Below are positions 8,783 to 17,901 of a stretch of DNA of 64,000 nt, piece after piece. Numbering within the stretch: the stretch's first letter is position 1; the number at the start of each line of letters is the position of its first letter. Under the pieces are notes generated by a model. It was not told where the DNA came from and searched no databases. It was given only the letters and a program-made list of their open reading frames with translations. The stretch spans positions 1 to 64,000 of the forward strand of contig JAPLEH010000056.1 of the NCBI GenBank assembly GCA_026391455.1. Reading direction: 5' to 3'. The stretch is from Bacteroidota bacterium. GTDB taxonomy: Bacteria > Bacteroidota > Bacteroidia > Chitinophagales > Chitinophagaceae. The position numbers and the translations under genes are program-made.

Positions 8783-9475
8783 CAGGGAAGGGGTATGCGC
8801 CATTTTTCGGGCCCTTATTTCCCGCCAGATCATCCATTCGGCCACCAGCAGATTAATACCCCAGCCGGCCCAGGCCACCACCCGGTACACATCCATGGGT
8901 GGTAAACTCATCGTATTGGTTATAGCATATTTCCAGGCCCGGAGGGTAAGAGCCGAAAGCGTAAGGGCATAACTCCGTATCATATAATACCGGTGCGACC
9001 GGAAATCTTTCTGGCGGGCTTTCACCAATGCCATTGCTGTGAAGAAGATCCATAAGGCAGCCAGTAAAACAAAAGCCACCCGGGAAAGCAAGCCGCCATT
9101 GGCATAAAAACCCATGATAAGACCGGCAGGGCCTGTAACAGCTAAAATATTCACCACATAGATATAGCCCAGCACCCGGTGAAGCGGAGAGTTTTTTCGT
9201 TGCAAGCCCCTGGAAAACTGTGTAAACCCCGCCAGCAACACCCAAAGGCTTGCGTAAACATGTATGAAAAAAGCGATTCGCCAGTGATCAATATCGATAT
9301 ACTGCTGCTTGATGCGCAAAAAACCCACATCCGTATTATAGGGGATATAAGCTACCGTAATACTGGCCATCAGCCAGGTAAAAAAGGCCAGTATTAACAA
9401 AAGGCTGGCGTTCCAAATATTTGTCCGGGTAAAAATTTGTGTTACTTTTAAATGGTTAACCTCATCTATTACCAC
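8771..9475 (-). CDS. DUF2306 family membrane protein
   Basis: The ~234-residue protein has six to seven hydrophobic helices. It shows the conserved features of DUF2306 proteins: H-x-x-A/L-G positions around HVYASLWVLLAGFTQF, the short motif SPLHRVLGYIYV, and RSHRYYMIRSYALT with conserved His and Arg residues. Function is unknown, and the His pattern might bind haem or another cofactor. The frame opens with GTG at 9475 and has no ATG before residue 37, so a GTG or TTG start is likely. Its stop lies inside the dnaN terminator. It diverges from the YARHG lipoprotein gene, whose promoter overlaps its 5' end. Confidence 0.85.
   Translation of the reverse strand: MVIDEVNHLKVTQIFTRTNIWNASLLLILAFFTWLMASITVAYIPYNTDVGFLRIKQQYIDIDHWRIAFFIHVYASLWVLLAGFTQFSRGLQRKNSPLHRVLGYIYVVNILAVTGPAGLIMGFYANGGLLSRVAFVLLAALWIFFTAMALVKARQKDFRSHRYYMIRSYALTLSALTLRAWKYAITNTMSLPPMDVYRVVAWAGWGINLLVAEWMIWREIRARKMAHTPSLKKN
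9420..9450 (+). promoter_or_regulatory. candidate promoter for the YARHG lipoprotein gene
   Basis: TTTG at 9420-9423 and TACTTTTA at 9443-9450 are spaced by 19 bases, near the Bacteroidota consensus. The start codon is 45 bp downstream. The element lies inside the 5' end of the divergent DUF2306 gene. Confidence 0.5.
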
Positions 9476-9495
9476 CCAAATTTAACCTTTTCACC

Positions 9496-10254
9496 ATGAG
9501 AAAAGCCTGGTTGATTTTACTGGCAGGCGGTATCCTGATCGCCTGTAATAATGATAAAAAGACTGACAGCCCTTCCGGCGACAAAACAGAAGACACCACC
9601 GCCACTACCAACGGAACGAACAGCCCCATCGCTGCGGTGAATTTCCTGGACAAACTACTGGGTTCTTTCGTTGGCGCCTTTGGCGACAATAAAATAACCC
9701 TCCTGATCACAAAAGTGCAGGGCGATTCCATATTGGGTCGATCCATCGTAGGCGGCAACGACCGTCCATTTGCCGGTACAATTATCAAGTCCGGTGGTTC
9801 GTATACCGTTGTCGCCAAAGAACCCGGTGATGACCCGAATGATGGCATATTCAACTTTAGCATCGCAGAGTCAAACCCCGACTCCGTTTCAGGTTCCTGG
9901 AAACCAAACAATGCCAAAAAGCCCGCTAAAGCATACTCGCTGGGCAGAAAACAATTTGAATATCGCAATGATGTGGGTTCCTATCCCGAAGCATCGCAAC
10001 GACTGCTTAAAGCAAAGGATGTAGAAAATATGTATAAGGAAGAACTTGAGCTGATGCGCAACGAGATCTTTGCCCGTCATGGTTTTTGCTTTAAGAAAAA
10101 GAACCTGCGTCAAACCTTTGAAGTGGAAGACTGGTATGTACCCAACACTGTTGATATCAAAGACATGCTGACCGATATTGAAAAGAAAAATATTGAACTC
10201 ATCAAGCGCTATGAAAAATATGCAGAAGAGTATGGCGATGAGTATGGCCGCTGA
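9496..10254 (+). CDS. YARHG domain lipoprotein
   Basis: The 252-residue product begins with a lipoprotein signal peptide (MRKAWLILLAGGILIAC, lipidated Cys at 17), then a Ser/Thr-rich linker. The C-terminal ~80 residues contain the YARHG signature as NEIFARHGFCFK, followed by a Trp-Tyr motif (VEDWYVP). YARHG domains occur in extracellular bacterial proteins of unknown function. The protein is expected on the periplasmic or outer face of the envelope. It has its own promoter and terminator, so it is probably transcribed alone. Confidence 0.9.
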   Translation: MRKAWLILLAGGILIACNNDKKTDSPSGDKTEDTTATTNGTNSPIAAVNFLDKLLGSFVGAFGDNKITLLITKVQGDSILGRSIVGGNDRPFAGTIIKSGGSYTVVAKEPGDDPNDGIFNFSIAESNPDSVSGSWKPNNAKKPAKAYSLGRKQFEYRNDVGSYPEASQRLLKAKDVENMYKEELELMRNEIFARHGFCFKKKNLRQTFEVEDWYVPNTVDIKDMLTDIEKKNIELIKRYEKYAEEYGDEYGR

Positions 10255-10272
10255 TGAAAATTAATTATAAAT

Positions 10273-10322
10273 AAATCCCGCAATGACAAAAAATTAAACT
10301 ATTGTTGTTGCGGGATTTTTAA
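10273..10322 (+). terminator. rho-independent terminator after the YARHG lipoprotein gene
   Basis: An 11-bp perfect stem (AAATCCCGCAA at 10273-10283, its complement at 10308-10318) with a partly paired loop ends in a T run. It lies between the lipoprotein stop and the next gene and could work in both directions. Confidence 0.8.
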
Positions 10323-10331
10323 TGCATAAAT

Positions 10332-10739
10332 ATGGAAATCGTAGTTCTGCAATCGTATGTAAATTATGTGGAAGCGCATATTGCCAAAGGAGTACTGGAA
10401 GAGCGAGGTATTGCCTGCTGGCTCAACGATGAGAACACCGTAACCATTGACCCTATTCTTACCAATGCCGTGGGTGGTATCAAACTAATGGTGGAAAAAG
10501 ATACGGCTCCTGAAGCCTGGAAAATATTGGAGGACCTGAAAAAAGAAAACCGTCCCGCTTGCCCGCATTGCGGATCTAAAAATACCGAACTGGTAAGCAC
10601 ACCCCGGAAAGCCTCCAACTGGATCAGTGCGATTACTACCTTTTTCCTGAGCAGTTCTGCCATCGCCCCCGATAAAGTAAACCATTGCTTCGATTGCGGT
10701 CATGAATTCCCCGAAAATGAAACGCCCGAAACAGCGTGA
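10332..10739 (+). CDS. DUF2007 protein with C-terminal zinc ribbon
   Basis: Residues 1-75 match DUF2007, a small alpha/beta 'putative signal transducing' domain (VLQSYVNYVEAHIAKGVLEERGI then GGIKLMVEKDTAPEAWKIL). The second half is a zinc ribbon with CPHCGSK near residue 77 and CFDCGHEF near residue 121. No membrane segment is certain, although the region between the Cys pairs is moderately hydrophobic. Function is unknown. It begins right after the lipoprotein terminator and about 50 bp before the fatty acid hydroxylase gene. Confidence 0.85.
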   Translation: MEIVVLQSYVNYVEAHIAKGVLEERGIACWLNDENTVTIDPILTNAVGGIKLMVEKDTAPEAWKILEDLKKENRPACPHCGSKNTELVSTPRKASNWISAITTFFLSSSAIAPDKVNHCFDCGHEFPENETPETA

Positions 10740-10785
10740 ACCAGTATTGCATTTTCCTTCGTAACTTTTAGCCTTAATTATTTCT

Positions 10786-11613
10786 ATGTGGGATGATATC
10801 ATACAGCATTTCTCCACGTTGGAGCAACGGCCGCTGGAGCGGATGGCCATTTTAGTTGGTGGATTGCTTTTCTTCTGGATAATTGAAGGTGCTATCCCGT
10901 TGCTGCCCATGCATTACAGAAAAAATAAACTGCAGCATGCCGGGGTCAACTTTGGCCTTACCGTTATTCACCTGATCATTCATACACTGCTGGCCGTTGT
11001 GATAATTAAGATCAGCGACTGGAGTGGTGCCAATGGTTTTGGTATCATCAACTGGTTGAATGCCGGTATCCTGGCCACCATTTTACTGACCATACTGATC
11101 GTTGACTTTTTTGGTGGCTGGCTCGTACACATTATCGAACATAAAGTAAAATTCTTCTGGCGCTTTCACGTTATTCACCACGCAGACAATAATGTGGATG
11201 TAACCACGGGCCTGCGCCATCACCCCGTGGAAAGTATAGTACGTGGTGTTTTCTTTTTTATGGGCATTATCGTAAGCGGCGCACCCATGTATGCGGTAAT
11301 GATCTACCAGACCATCCTTGTTTTCTTTACCGCGTTTGAACACGCCAATATCCGCCTTCCGCAATGGCTGGATAAAAGCATGAGTTATATCTTTATCTCA
11401 CCCAATATGCACAAAGTGCATCATCACTGGAAACAACCATTTACAGACAGCAATTACGGGGCTATCCTTTCTATCTGGGACCGGCTGCTCGGTACCTATC
11501 AGCACATGGAACCAAAAGATATCCGCTATGGTATTGATAAAGATTACCCCAATGAAAAAGACGAGGACCTGATTTCGCTGTTAAAACATCCGTTTCAAAA
11601 AACAAACTCCTGA
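10786..11613 (+). CDS. sterol desaturase / fatty acid hydroxylase family protein
   Basis: This 275-residue integral membrane protein has the His clusters of di-iron fatty acid hydroxylases: H115-x3-H119, H128-x2-H131-H132, H145-H146 and a final H-K-V-H-H-H group near residue 210. Hydrophobic helices surround them. Such enzymes hydroxylate or desaturate lipids, using O2 and a di-iron centre at the cytoplasmic face. The substrate cannot be told from sequence. Sphingolipid or fatty acid modification is plausible for this phylum. It is followed at 18 bp by an SH3-domain protein gene. Confidence 0.9.
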   Translation: MWDDIIQHFSTLEQRPLERMAILVGGLLFFWIIEGAIPLLPMHYRKNKLQHAGVNFGLTVIHLIIHTLLAVVIIKISDWSGANGFGIINWLNAGILATILLTILIVDFFGGWLVHIIEHKVKFFWRFHVIHHADNNVDVTTGLRHHPVESIVRGVFFFMGIIVSGAPMYAVMIYQTILVFFTAFEHANIRLPQWLDKSMSYIFISPNMHKVHHHWKQPFTDSNYGAILSIWDRLLGTYQHMEPKDIRYGIDKDYPNEKDEDLISLLKHPFQKTNS

Positions 11614-11631
11614 ACCTTTAACCACCAATAT

Positions 11632-12408
11632 ATGCGCCTCTTCTTTTTGCTTAGCTTTTTTACACTGGCCATTACTGCCAATGCTCAATTATTCAATGGC
11701 ACCTATTATGTGGCTGCCAAAACCGGTTTAAGCATGCGGGAAAAGCCGGAAGCCGGCTCCAAAGTGCTGGATAAAATTCCCTACGGTACAAAAGTGACCA
11801 CCATTAATGAAGATAGCGCCTGGAAGGAGATCATTACCGAGAACATGACCGGATATTGGAAGAAAGTAAAGTTTAATAATAAGACCGGGTATATTATCGA
11901 CAGCTATCTTTTCCCCTGGCCGCCGCCCAAACTGGCCACCGTAAAAGACATGAAGCAATACCTGGTTCAAAACGGCGCCATTGCAGGCCCCAAAGTAGTA
12001 ACCCGATCCGGCAATGCCAGCGAAATGACAGAAGGCGGTTGGGAACTCACTAAACAATTGTATAAGAACGGAGGCGAATATCACGAGTTCTTTGGTTATG
12101 AGTATAACTCCAATACTTATTTTTTACCCGGCTTTTCCATCCAGCAGGGCTTTCTGCTCTGCCGATTGATCGCAGAGTTCAAACAGGTATTTGGAGAAAA
12201 AGAAGAATTTCCGCTGGTAAGCAAGACCTATAAAAAAGATGACCACGAATACGATGTCAAAGTGATCCGCACTTCCAACGACCCGGATGATACCAGTCCA
12301 TTCACCATTGAAAAAATCAAGATCGGGTTTGAAGACGGCGCCTACTACGAATTTGAACTGTTTATGTTGGAAAATCAATTAGTGATATTTTTCAGCGGAG
12401 GTGTATAG
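11632..12408 (+). CDS. secreted SH3-domain protein
   Basis: This 258-residue protein has a cleavable signal peptide (ending ITANAQ at about residue 19). A bacterial SH3-like domain follows at residues ~24-85 (YVAAKTGLSMREKPEAGSKVLDKIPYGTKV, then KTGYIIDSYLF). SH3b domains often bind peptidoglycan. The C-terminal two thirds are unassigned. The stop lies 9 bp before kdsB, and the -7-like TAGTTTTG at 12406-12413 may give kdsB a separate start. A role in the periplasm is expected; the ligand is unknown. Confidence 0.85.
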   Translation: MRLFFLLSFFTLAITANAQLFNGTYYVAAKTGLSMREKPEAGSKVLDKIPYGTKVTTINEDSAWKEIITENMTGYWKKVKFNNKTGYIIDSYLFPWPPPKLATVKDMKQYLVQNGAIAGPKVVTRSGNASEMTEGGWELTKQLYKNGGEYHEFFGYEYNSNTYFLPGFSIQQGFLLCRLIAEFKQVFGEKEEFPLVSKTYKKDDHEYDVKVIRTSNDPDDTSPFTIEKIKIGFEDGAYYEFELFMLENQLVIFFSGGV

Positions 12409-12417
12409 TTTTGCAGC

Positions 12418-13134
12418 ATGAAAAAAATCGCTATGATACCCGCCCGATATGCTGCCACCCGATTTCCGGCCAAGCTGATGCAGCAACTCGGTGATAAAAC
12501 AGTCATCCGACATACCTACGATGCCACCGTTGCCACCGGCCTCTTTGATGAAGTGGTGGTGGTGACCGACAGCGATATTATTTTTACCGAAATCACTGCG
12601 GCAGGTGGTAAAGCGATCATGAGTCAGTATGAACATGAAAGCGGCAGCGATCGTATTGCCGAAGCGGCCGCCAGTATGGATGTCGACATTATTATAAACG
12701 TACAGGGCGATACCCCCTTTGTAAAACGCGAACCCCTTCAGCAATTATTGCAGCAGTTTGAAGATCCATCCGTTCAGGTGGCTTCTATGATGCAGGTGCT
12801 CACAAACCCCGATGAGATCACAGATCCTAATTTTGTAAAAGTGGCTGTTGATATCAATATGAATTCACTCTTCTTCAGCCGGAGTGTAATTCCTTACCCG
12901 AGAGATAAAGCCTGGCCTACCACCTATTACGAACATATTGGCGTATACGCTTTTCGGAAAGAAGCGCTGCTTCGATTTACCCAATGGCCCGTTTCTCCTC
13001 TGGAGGCAGCGGAAAAAATTGAATGTCTCCGCTACCTGGAAAACGGTATTCCGCTCCGTATGATCGTAGTAGATTATATGGGCGTGGAAATTGATACGCC
13101 CGAAGACCTGGAAAGAGCGGAGAAATTGTTATAG
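12418..13134 (+). CDS. kdsB: 3-deoxy-manno-octulosonate cytidylyltransferase
   Basis: KdsB activates Kdo with CTP to give CMP-Kdo for lipopolysaccharide inner-core synthesis in the cytoplasm. The 238-residue protein has the family features: the nucleotide-binding opening IPARYAATRFPAKLM, HESGSDRIAEA, INVQGDTPFV, the FFSRSVIPYPRD segment, and the C-terminal GVEIDTPEDLERAE. It follows an SH3-protein gene at 9 bp and ends before a convergent helicase gene. Other Kdo genes are not visible here. Confidence 0.97.
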   Translation: MKKIAMIPARYAATRFPAKLMQQLGDKTVIRHTYDATVATGLFDEVVVVTDSDIIFTEITAAGGKAIMSQYEHESGSDRIAEAAASMDVDIIINVQGDTPFVKREPLQQLLQQFEDPSVQVASMMQVLTNPDEITDPNFVKVAVDINMNSLFFSRSVIPYPRDKAWPTTYYEHIGVYAFRKEALLRFTQWPVSPLEAAEKIECLRYLENGIPLRMIVVDYMGVEIDTPEDLERAEKLL

Positions 13135-13192
13135 TAAATCCGGAGTCATACCTTTTATACGATCAGGCATATTTAATCCGTAGAGATTTTAC

Positions 13193-14956
13193 TCAATATA
13201 GTTCTCCGTCATCCAGCAGGCCAAGGTTCATCAGTTTGATCTTTACGCCGGCCTCACCGCGGCCAAGGCTTTTCGCCATTTCTTTAACGGAGTATTGATT
13301 TTTGTATAGTTCTAATAAAACCTCTTCTTCTTCATCGGTCCACCGTTTACCATGATTACCCGTTCTGCCCGTAGATTTTGTTTCACTCATTCGCTGGTAG
13401 GGCATGGTTTCTTCAGCTAAATATTTTCTCAATGAAGTCCGGTTGCTCAACTGCATCATAGGTTGCTCCGAAAGCTGTACGGTTCGAAGCGGGTTTATTT
13501 CCGGTGGTATGCGCAGGCGGTACCTGGCACGGGTAACGGCCACATATAATATATTGATCTCTTCTGCCAGTTTGTTTTTGCTTCGCTCATCGATTGATGT
13601 ACCACCGGCCAGGGCAATTTGTTTTTTCAATTTATCCTCTGTAATAAAATCTCCGAGCAACGTTACTTCATCATACTCCATTCCTTTACAACGGTGTACA
13701 GTGCTGAAGATCATATCTGCCGACTCTTTATCCGACGCATGGTTGTTTTTCAGCTCACTGATAAGACCGGGCAGCCGGTTACCAAATTCTTTTACCACAT
13801 CTGCGATCATCTTCATGCTGGTATCTTCTGTCTTTTCGATATAGTCATCCAGGTCTTTCATTGTTTTCATAGATGCGATCAGCTTGTCCTTTATTTTATC
13901 ATGCTTACCATTATAAAGGCTGAGTATATCATAGAGTGATGCCCCCTCGTCGGCAAACGTATAGCTGGAGATATTTCCCTCAAAATAAACTGATTTGATC
14001 TCGCCGTGTTGCCATTGGGCAATGGCATTGAGCAATATACTCAGGTTGGTACGTCCCAGCGTGGCGCGGGTACTTATCAGTTCACCCGCTTCTCCCACAC
14101 CTTTCACTTTTACGGAAGCCGGAAGTTGCAGGTGCTTTTTCCAACCAATTATTTTGTTGGCGATCAATGCCACTTCATCATCAAAACGAAAACTGTTGCT
14201 CAGGTGAAAGACCGGATATTCCACCTGCTGTAAACTATTGACGGCATACCGCCATCCGTATATCTGCTGATGAATATCACCCACGATAATCTTTACCCCC
14301 TTTTGCTGCAGGAAAACCGCGAGCATGGCCGCACTGGCATCCTGCCCTTCATCAAATAATATATAATCATAGGGAAGTACCGGATTTCCCAATTGAAATT
14401 TCTTCAGGTAAAAATCATGCGTAATGGCGATCTCTCCTTTATCCATCTTTGCCAGCAATTCCCTGGTCAATTGTTCGATGCGGGAATAAAAATTAATTAC
14501 AAATGCTTTTGCCTTTACATCAGTGATCTCTTCGCGGTAGTCGAGCTCCTGTACTTTCGTGGCTTTGCTGTTGCAAAACATACTGAGGAACCTGCTAACA
14601 TGCGTGGCAATTATATAATCAGTATGCCGGTCACCCGTTTGTATATCCAGTATATCACATAGTTCATAGCTTTTATATCCCTGTGATACCTGGTAATTAC
14701 TTCCCTTTACAACGTGATCATAAGCAAGCGAATGTGCTGTTTCCACTTTCACGTGTTTAAGTCCCGCTGCATGGAATTTGGCCAATGCTTCCGTCTTTAC
14801 TGTTTTATTGAATGCGAGGTATAATATTTTACTTCCGGGCGGGCGTGTCTTTGCAAATTCTATCAGCGTGGTAGTCTTTCCACTACCCGCCACGGCATTA
14901 ATCACCAGGTTGCCATTCGCTGCTATTACCAAGTTTTGTTCGTCTGTCAGTTGCAT
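13193..14956 (-). CDS. UvrD/Rep-type superfamily 1 helicase with C-terminal SANT-like tail
   Basis: The 587-residue protein has the SF1A helicase motifs: Walker A AVAGSGKTTT (residues 17-26), the Walker B-like LFDEGQDAS, motif III GDIHQQIYGWR, and motifs V and VI (STVHRCKGMEYDEV, LYVAVTRAR). It is shorter than UvrD and resembles the FBH1-like small helicases. The last ~55 residues (from about GKRWTDEEEEVLLELYKN) look like a SANT/Myb or helix-turn-helix module that could bind DNA or protein. A repair or recombination role is expected. It is monocistronic and convergent with kdsB. Confidence 0.9.
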   Translation of the reverse strand: MQLTDEQNLVIAANGNLVINAVAGSGKTTTLIEFAKTRPPGSKILYLAFNKTVKTEALAKFHAAGLKHVKVETAHSLAYDHVVKGSNYQVSQGYKSYELCDILDIQTGDRHTDYIIATHVSRFLSMFCNSKATKVQELDYREEITDVKAKAFVINFYSRIEQLTRELLAKMDKGEIAITHDFYLKKFQLGNPVLPYDYILFDEGQDASAAMLAVFLQQKGVKIIVGDIHQQIYGWRYAVNSLQQVEYPVFHLSNSFRFDDEVALIANKIIGWKKHLQLPASVKVKGVGEAGELISTRATLGRTNLSILLNAIAQWQHGEIKSVYFEGNISSYTFADEGASLYDILSLYNGKHDKIKDKLIASMKTMKDLDDYIEKTEDTSMKMIADVVKEFGNRLPGLISELKNNHASDKESADMIFSTVHRCKGMEYDEVTLLGDFITEDKLKKQIALAGGTSIDERSKNKLAEEINILYVAVTRARYRLRIPPEINPLRTVQLSEQPMMQLSNRTSLRKYLAEETMPYQRMSETKSTGRTGNHGKRWTDEEEEVLLELYKNQYSVKEMAKSLGRGEAGVKIKLMNLGLLDDGELY

Positions 14957-15304
14957 AATTATCTATTCACCTTTTTTCTTTACCTTTTATGAACAGGGCG
15001 CAAAGTACAACCTGTTGTTTAATAAAAAGGGGGCATTTTGCCTTTAAACGTAAAACAAGTAAAATCGTTCTATGCGATTTTATTATTGGTACAGCAGCAT
15101 ATAACATTCCCTTTTTACCTGATCTGCTTATACTTTATTACTAATTATTCCCTGAGGTGTTCATGGTAAACACTTAAAACACGAAAATACTTTAACCTTT
15201 TATAAACATATCCGAAATGGTACTGTTCAAATTGTACCTGACGATATACGTTGGCCAACGGGAAAGCATCAGGTGTATTTTTTTAACCAACTCAAAACCT
15301 CTGT
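14957..15304. other. intergenic region, no gene seen
   Basis: These 348 bases separate the divergent helicase and adhesin genes. The stretch is AT-rich and must hold promoters for both directions. I see no convincing ORF, RNA gene, terminator or repeat in it. Confidence 0.6.
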
Positions 15305-16822
15305 ATGAAAAAAGTAACACTACTTGCAGCGGCAGGAACATTCTTCCTGCTTTGTCCCACCATCCTCCACGCCCAGTCTGTTCAAACAAAGCCCGCTACG
15401 GTTCTAAATGTTTTACCTGCTGCATCTGTTGATGCATTAAGAGTAAGCAATGGACTTATTTCTCATTCTTTTGCCGGTACGGTCGGTGCATTCGGTGCTG
15501 CCGACCAATGGATCGGTATCGGTTCACCACTCCCAAACAATGTATTGTACGGAGACCGTATTCAATGGAACGGACAAGCATTCAACAAAGCTTTGCGCAG
15601 TCAAAATCCGCTGGTTGCCAATGCAGTGAAAGATGCCATTATCGAATGGGGTAATCTTGGCGGAGAGATGCAGTTCCGCTATATCACCAACCCGGCTGTA
15701 GCCACTGGCTTTATTAAGATCCACACACTTACCAGTGCGGGCAATGCTTACTATGGCGCAAGTGCTCCACCCGCATTTTTTGGTACGCCAAAAGTGGGCA
15801 TTAATACCACCAATCAGGCCGGCTTTAACTCTACTTCTGTTAATACCGTAAGCACGGTGAATGGTGCATTCCGTACCACGCCTACTGCAGCAGGTACATT
15901 TGGTGTGGGCACATATGCATATACAAACTCTACCAGCACCAACAACTCTAACTATGGTGTAATCGCTTATGCGCAAGGTACAGGTACCGGTACTATTAAC
16001 TATGGAGTTTATGGTCTTGCATCCGGCTTAGCCACCGGTACCAACTATGGTGTATATGGAAACGCTCCCGTAGGTGCCAACTCATGGGCTGGTTATTTCC
16101 AGGGCAATGTGTTCTCTACAGGTTTATACATTGGTTCAGATGCTCAACTTAAACTCAATGTGGCTACGGAAACAGATGTGCTGCCTGCTATTATGGCCAT
16201 CCGCCCCGTTACTTATAACTATGATGTAGCCCAATACAAAGAGCTCAATCTCTCTCCTGAAAAACAACATGGCTTTATTGCACAGGAACTGGCCCGCGTA
16301 TTTCCTGAAGTGGTAAAACAGTCCCGTTATTCTATTCCCGGAGGCGATGGCCTGGAAGCCAGTTCCAAAACATTTTTCGCGGTAAATTATCAAGGACTGA
16401 TCTCCATTTTATTCCGTGGTATACAACAACAGCAGGAGCAAATAACTGCTTTAAGAGCAACTGTTCTTGCCGCTAATACTGTTGTCACCACTCCCGAAAC
16501 AGGTCGTGGCGCAAACGGACAAGACCGTCAGATAGTAACCAGCAGCGGTTCATTTGAAGTGAGCAAATTCTCACTGGCACAAAATACCCCCAATCCGTTC
16601 AGCGCTTCTACTACTATCCGTTACACTATGCCTGATGGTTTAAGAAACGGAGTGATCGCTGTATTTGACCTTACCGGCAAAATGATGTTGCAGTACAATG
16701 GCCTCAGTGGTAAATCACAGGTAGTGGTGAATGGTAATTCACTCCAGCCTGGTATGTATATTTATTCATTGCTGGCAGAAGGTCAGGAAGTGATCAGTAA
16801 AAAGATGATCCTGACAAGATAA
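15305..16822 (+). CDS. secreted S74 (endosialidase chaperone) domain protein with type IX sorting signal
   Basis: The 505-residue protein has a signal peptide ending at LHAQ (about residue 24). A Thr/Asn/Gly-rich repetitive region (residues ~130-270) with repeated NYGVYG and NSNYGV motifs suggests a trimeric fibre. A peptidase S74 / chaperone-of-endosialidase domain follows at ~277-350 (SDAQLKLNVATE, PVTYNYD, QHGFIAQEL). The C-terminal ~80 residues are a Por secretion (T9SS) sorting domain (QNTPNPFSASTTIRY, then GMYIYSLL and KKMILTR). It is likely exported through the type IX system and displayed or released at the surface. The S74 domain normally self-cleaves after trimerisation. Confidence 0.9.
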   Translation: MKKVTLLAAAGTFFLLCPTILHAQSVQTKPATVLNVLPAASVDALRVSNGLISHSFAGTVGAFGAADQWIGIGSPLPNNVLYGDRIQWNGQAFNKALRSQNPLVANAVKDAIIEWGNLGGEMQFRYITNPAVATGFIKIHTLTSAGNAYYGASAPPAFFGTPKVGINTTNQAGFNSTSVNTVSTVNGAFRTTPTAAGTFGVGTYAYTNSTSTNNSNYGVIAYAQGTGTGTINYGVYGLASGLATGTNYGVYGNAPVGANSWAGYFQGNVFSTGLYIGSDAQLKLNVATETDVLPAIMAIRPVTYNYDVAQYKELNLSPEKQHGFIAQELARVFPEVVKQSRYSIPGGDGLEASSKTFFAVNYQGLISILFRGIQQQQEQITALRATVLAANTVVTTPETGRGANGQDRQIVTSSGSFEVSKFSLAQNTPNPFSASTTIRYTMPDGLRNGVIAVFDLTGKMMLQYNGLSGKSQVVVNGNSLQPGMYIYSLLAEGQEVISKKMILTR

Positions 16823-16887
16823 TCGGATTAGAAAAGTTATTTCAGATTAATAATTTGATCTGATAAGAAATTTGTTGAAAGGCCAAA

Positions 16888-16926
16888 AATCCCGGCTGTA
16901 AATGATTGCAGCCGGGATTCTTTTTT
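16888..16926 (+). terminator. rho-independent terminator after the S74 adhesin
   Basis: An 11-bp perfect stem (AATCCCGGCTG at 16888-16898, its complement at 16909-16919) is followed by a T run. An A run on the left side could let it work weakly for the convergent psuG transcript as well. Confidence 0.9.
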
Positions 16927-16992
16927 ATATCTAGTATATAATTATACAAATCTTGCCTGTTCAGTAAAGTCTTGGTACTCCTTTGCATGCTC

Positions 16993-17901
16993 TTACTTTG
17001 AATAGGCCACCGCAATGGCTGCTCCCACTTTTGCATTGTGTTTTATCAATGCAATATTGGCTTCCAGACTTTCCCCTCCGGTATGTTCAGCAATATATTT
17101 CAGTAAAAAAGGCGTCACTTCTTTTCCACGTACATGCTGCGATGCCGCGGCAGTCAATGCCTGCTGAATATGTACTTCCATTGCTGATGCGCCAATTTCC
17201 TGTTCGGCCGGCACGGGATTGGCTACCAGCACTGCACCATTCAATCCCATCTGCCATTTCGCCTGCAACAGGGCAGCAATTTCTTCCGGGCTGTCCATTT
17301 CTAACGGTGATGTATAACCGCTTTTTCGTGAATAAAAACTGGGAAACTCCGCTTGACCGTATGTAACCACCGGAATACCCATGGTTTCCAGGTATTCGAG
17401 GGTAAGTCCGATATCCAGTATCGATTTTACACCGGCAGATACCACCGCTACGGGTGTTTGTGCCATTTCCGTAAGATCGGCAGAAATATCCATGCTTGTT
17501 TCAGCGCCGCGGTGTACCCCACCGATACCTCCGGTTACAAATACACGAATTCCGGCCATTGATGCGATGCGCATTGTGGCAGCAACGGTAGTGGCCCCGT
17601 AAAGTTTTTTGCTGATCACATAGGGCATATCACGCAGGCTTACTTTCCACACATTCTTTGCATTTCCAAAATAGCCGAGTTGTTCCCCGCTCAACCCCAC
17701 CATGCACTTGCCGTCCATCAGGGCGATCGTAGCGGGAATGGCTCCCCCTTCTCGTATCACCTCTTCCACCGCTATGGCCGTTTCAACATTTTGCGGATAG
17801 GGCATTCCGTGCGAAATAATCGTCGATTCAAGTGCCACCACAGGCCGGCCCGCAAGCAGCGCTTCCTGTACTTCCGGGTGTATATGCAGGTAGGAATTCA
17901 T
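16993..17901 (-). CDS. psuG: pseudouridine-5'-phosphate glycosidase
   Basis: PsuG cleaves pseudouridine 5'-phosphate to uracil and ribose 5-phosphate, the second step of pseudouridine breakdown. The 302-residue protein is full length. It has the family blocks ALESTIISHGMPYPQN, GAIPATIALMDGK, a central TGGIGGVHRGAE, and SAGVKSILDIGLTLEYLET. The start codon overlaps the psuK stop by one base (TGATG), so translation is probably coupled. The product acts in the cytoplasm with PsuK. No dedicated nucleoside transporter is seen nearby. Confidence 0.97.
   Translation of the reverse strand: MNSYLHIHPEVQEALLAGRPVVALESTIISHGMPYPQNVETAIAVEEVIREGGAIPATIALMDGKCMVGLSGEQLGYFGNAKNVWKVSLRDMPYVISKKLYGATTVAATMRIASMAGIRVFVTGGIGGVHRGAETSMDISADLTEMAQTPVAVVSAGVKSILDIGLTLEYLETMGIPVVTYGQAEFPSFYSRKSGYTSPLEMDSPEEIAALLQAKWQMGLNGAVLVANPVPAEQEIGASAMEVHIQQALTAAASQHVRGKEVTPFLLKYIAEHTGGESLEANIALIKHNAKVGAAIAVAYSK

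Noticed and set aside
12406-12413. TAGTTTTG as a kdsB promoter
   Set aside because: The -7 element is perfect but no TTG is found at the matching upstream distance, so it is not listed as a promoter.
15192-15389. Minus-strand ORF overlapping the start of the S74 adhesin
   Set aside because: It lies antisense to a signal peptide with clear coding character and has no recognisable features.
15305-16822. Prophage tail fibre
   Set aside because: The S74 domain occurs in phage fibres, but this protein has a signal peptide and a T9SS sorting domain, and no other phage gene is near.
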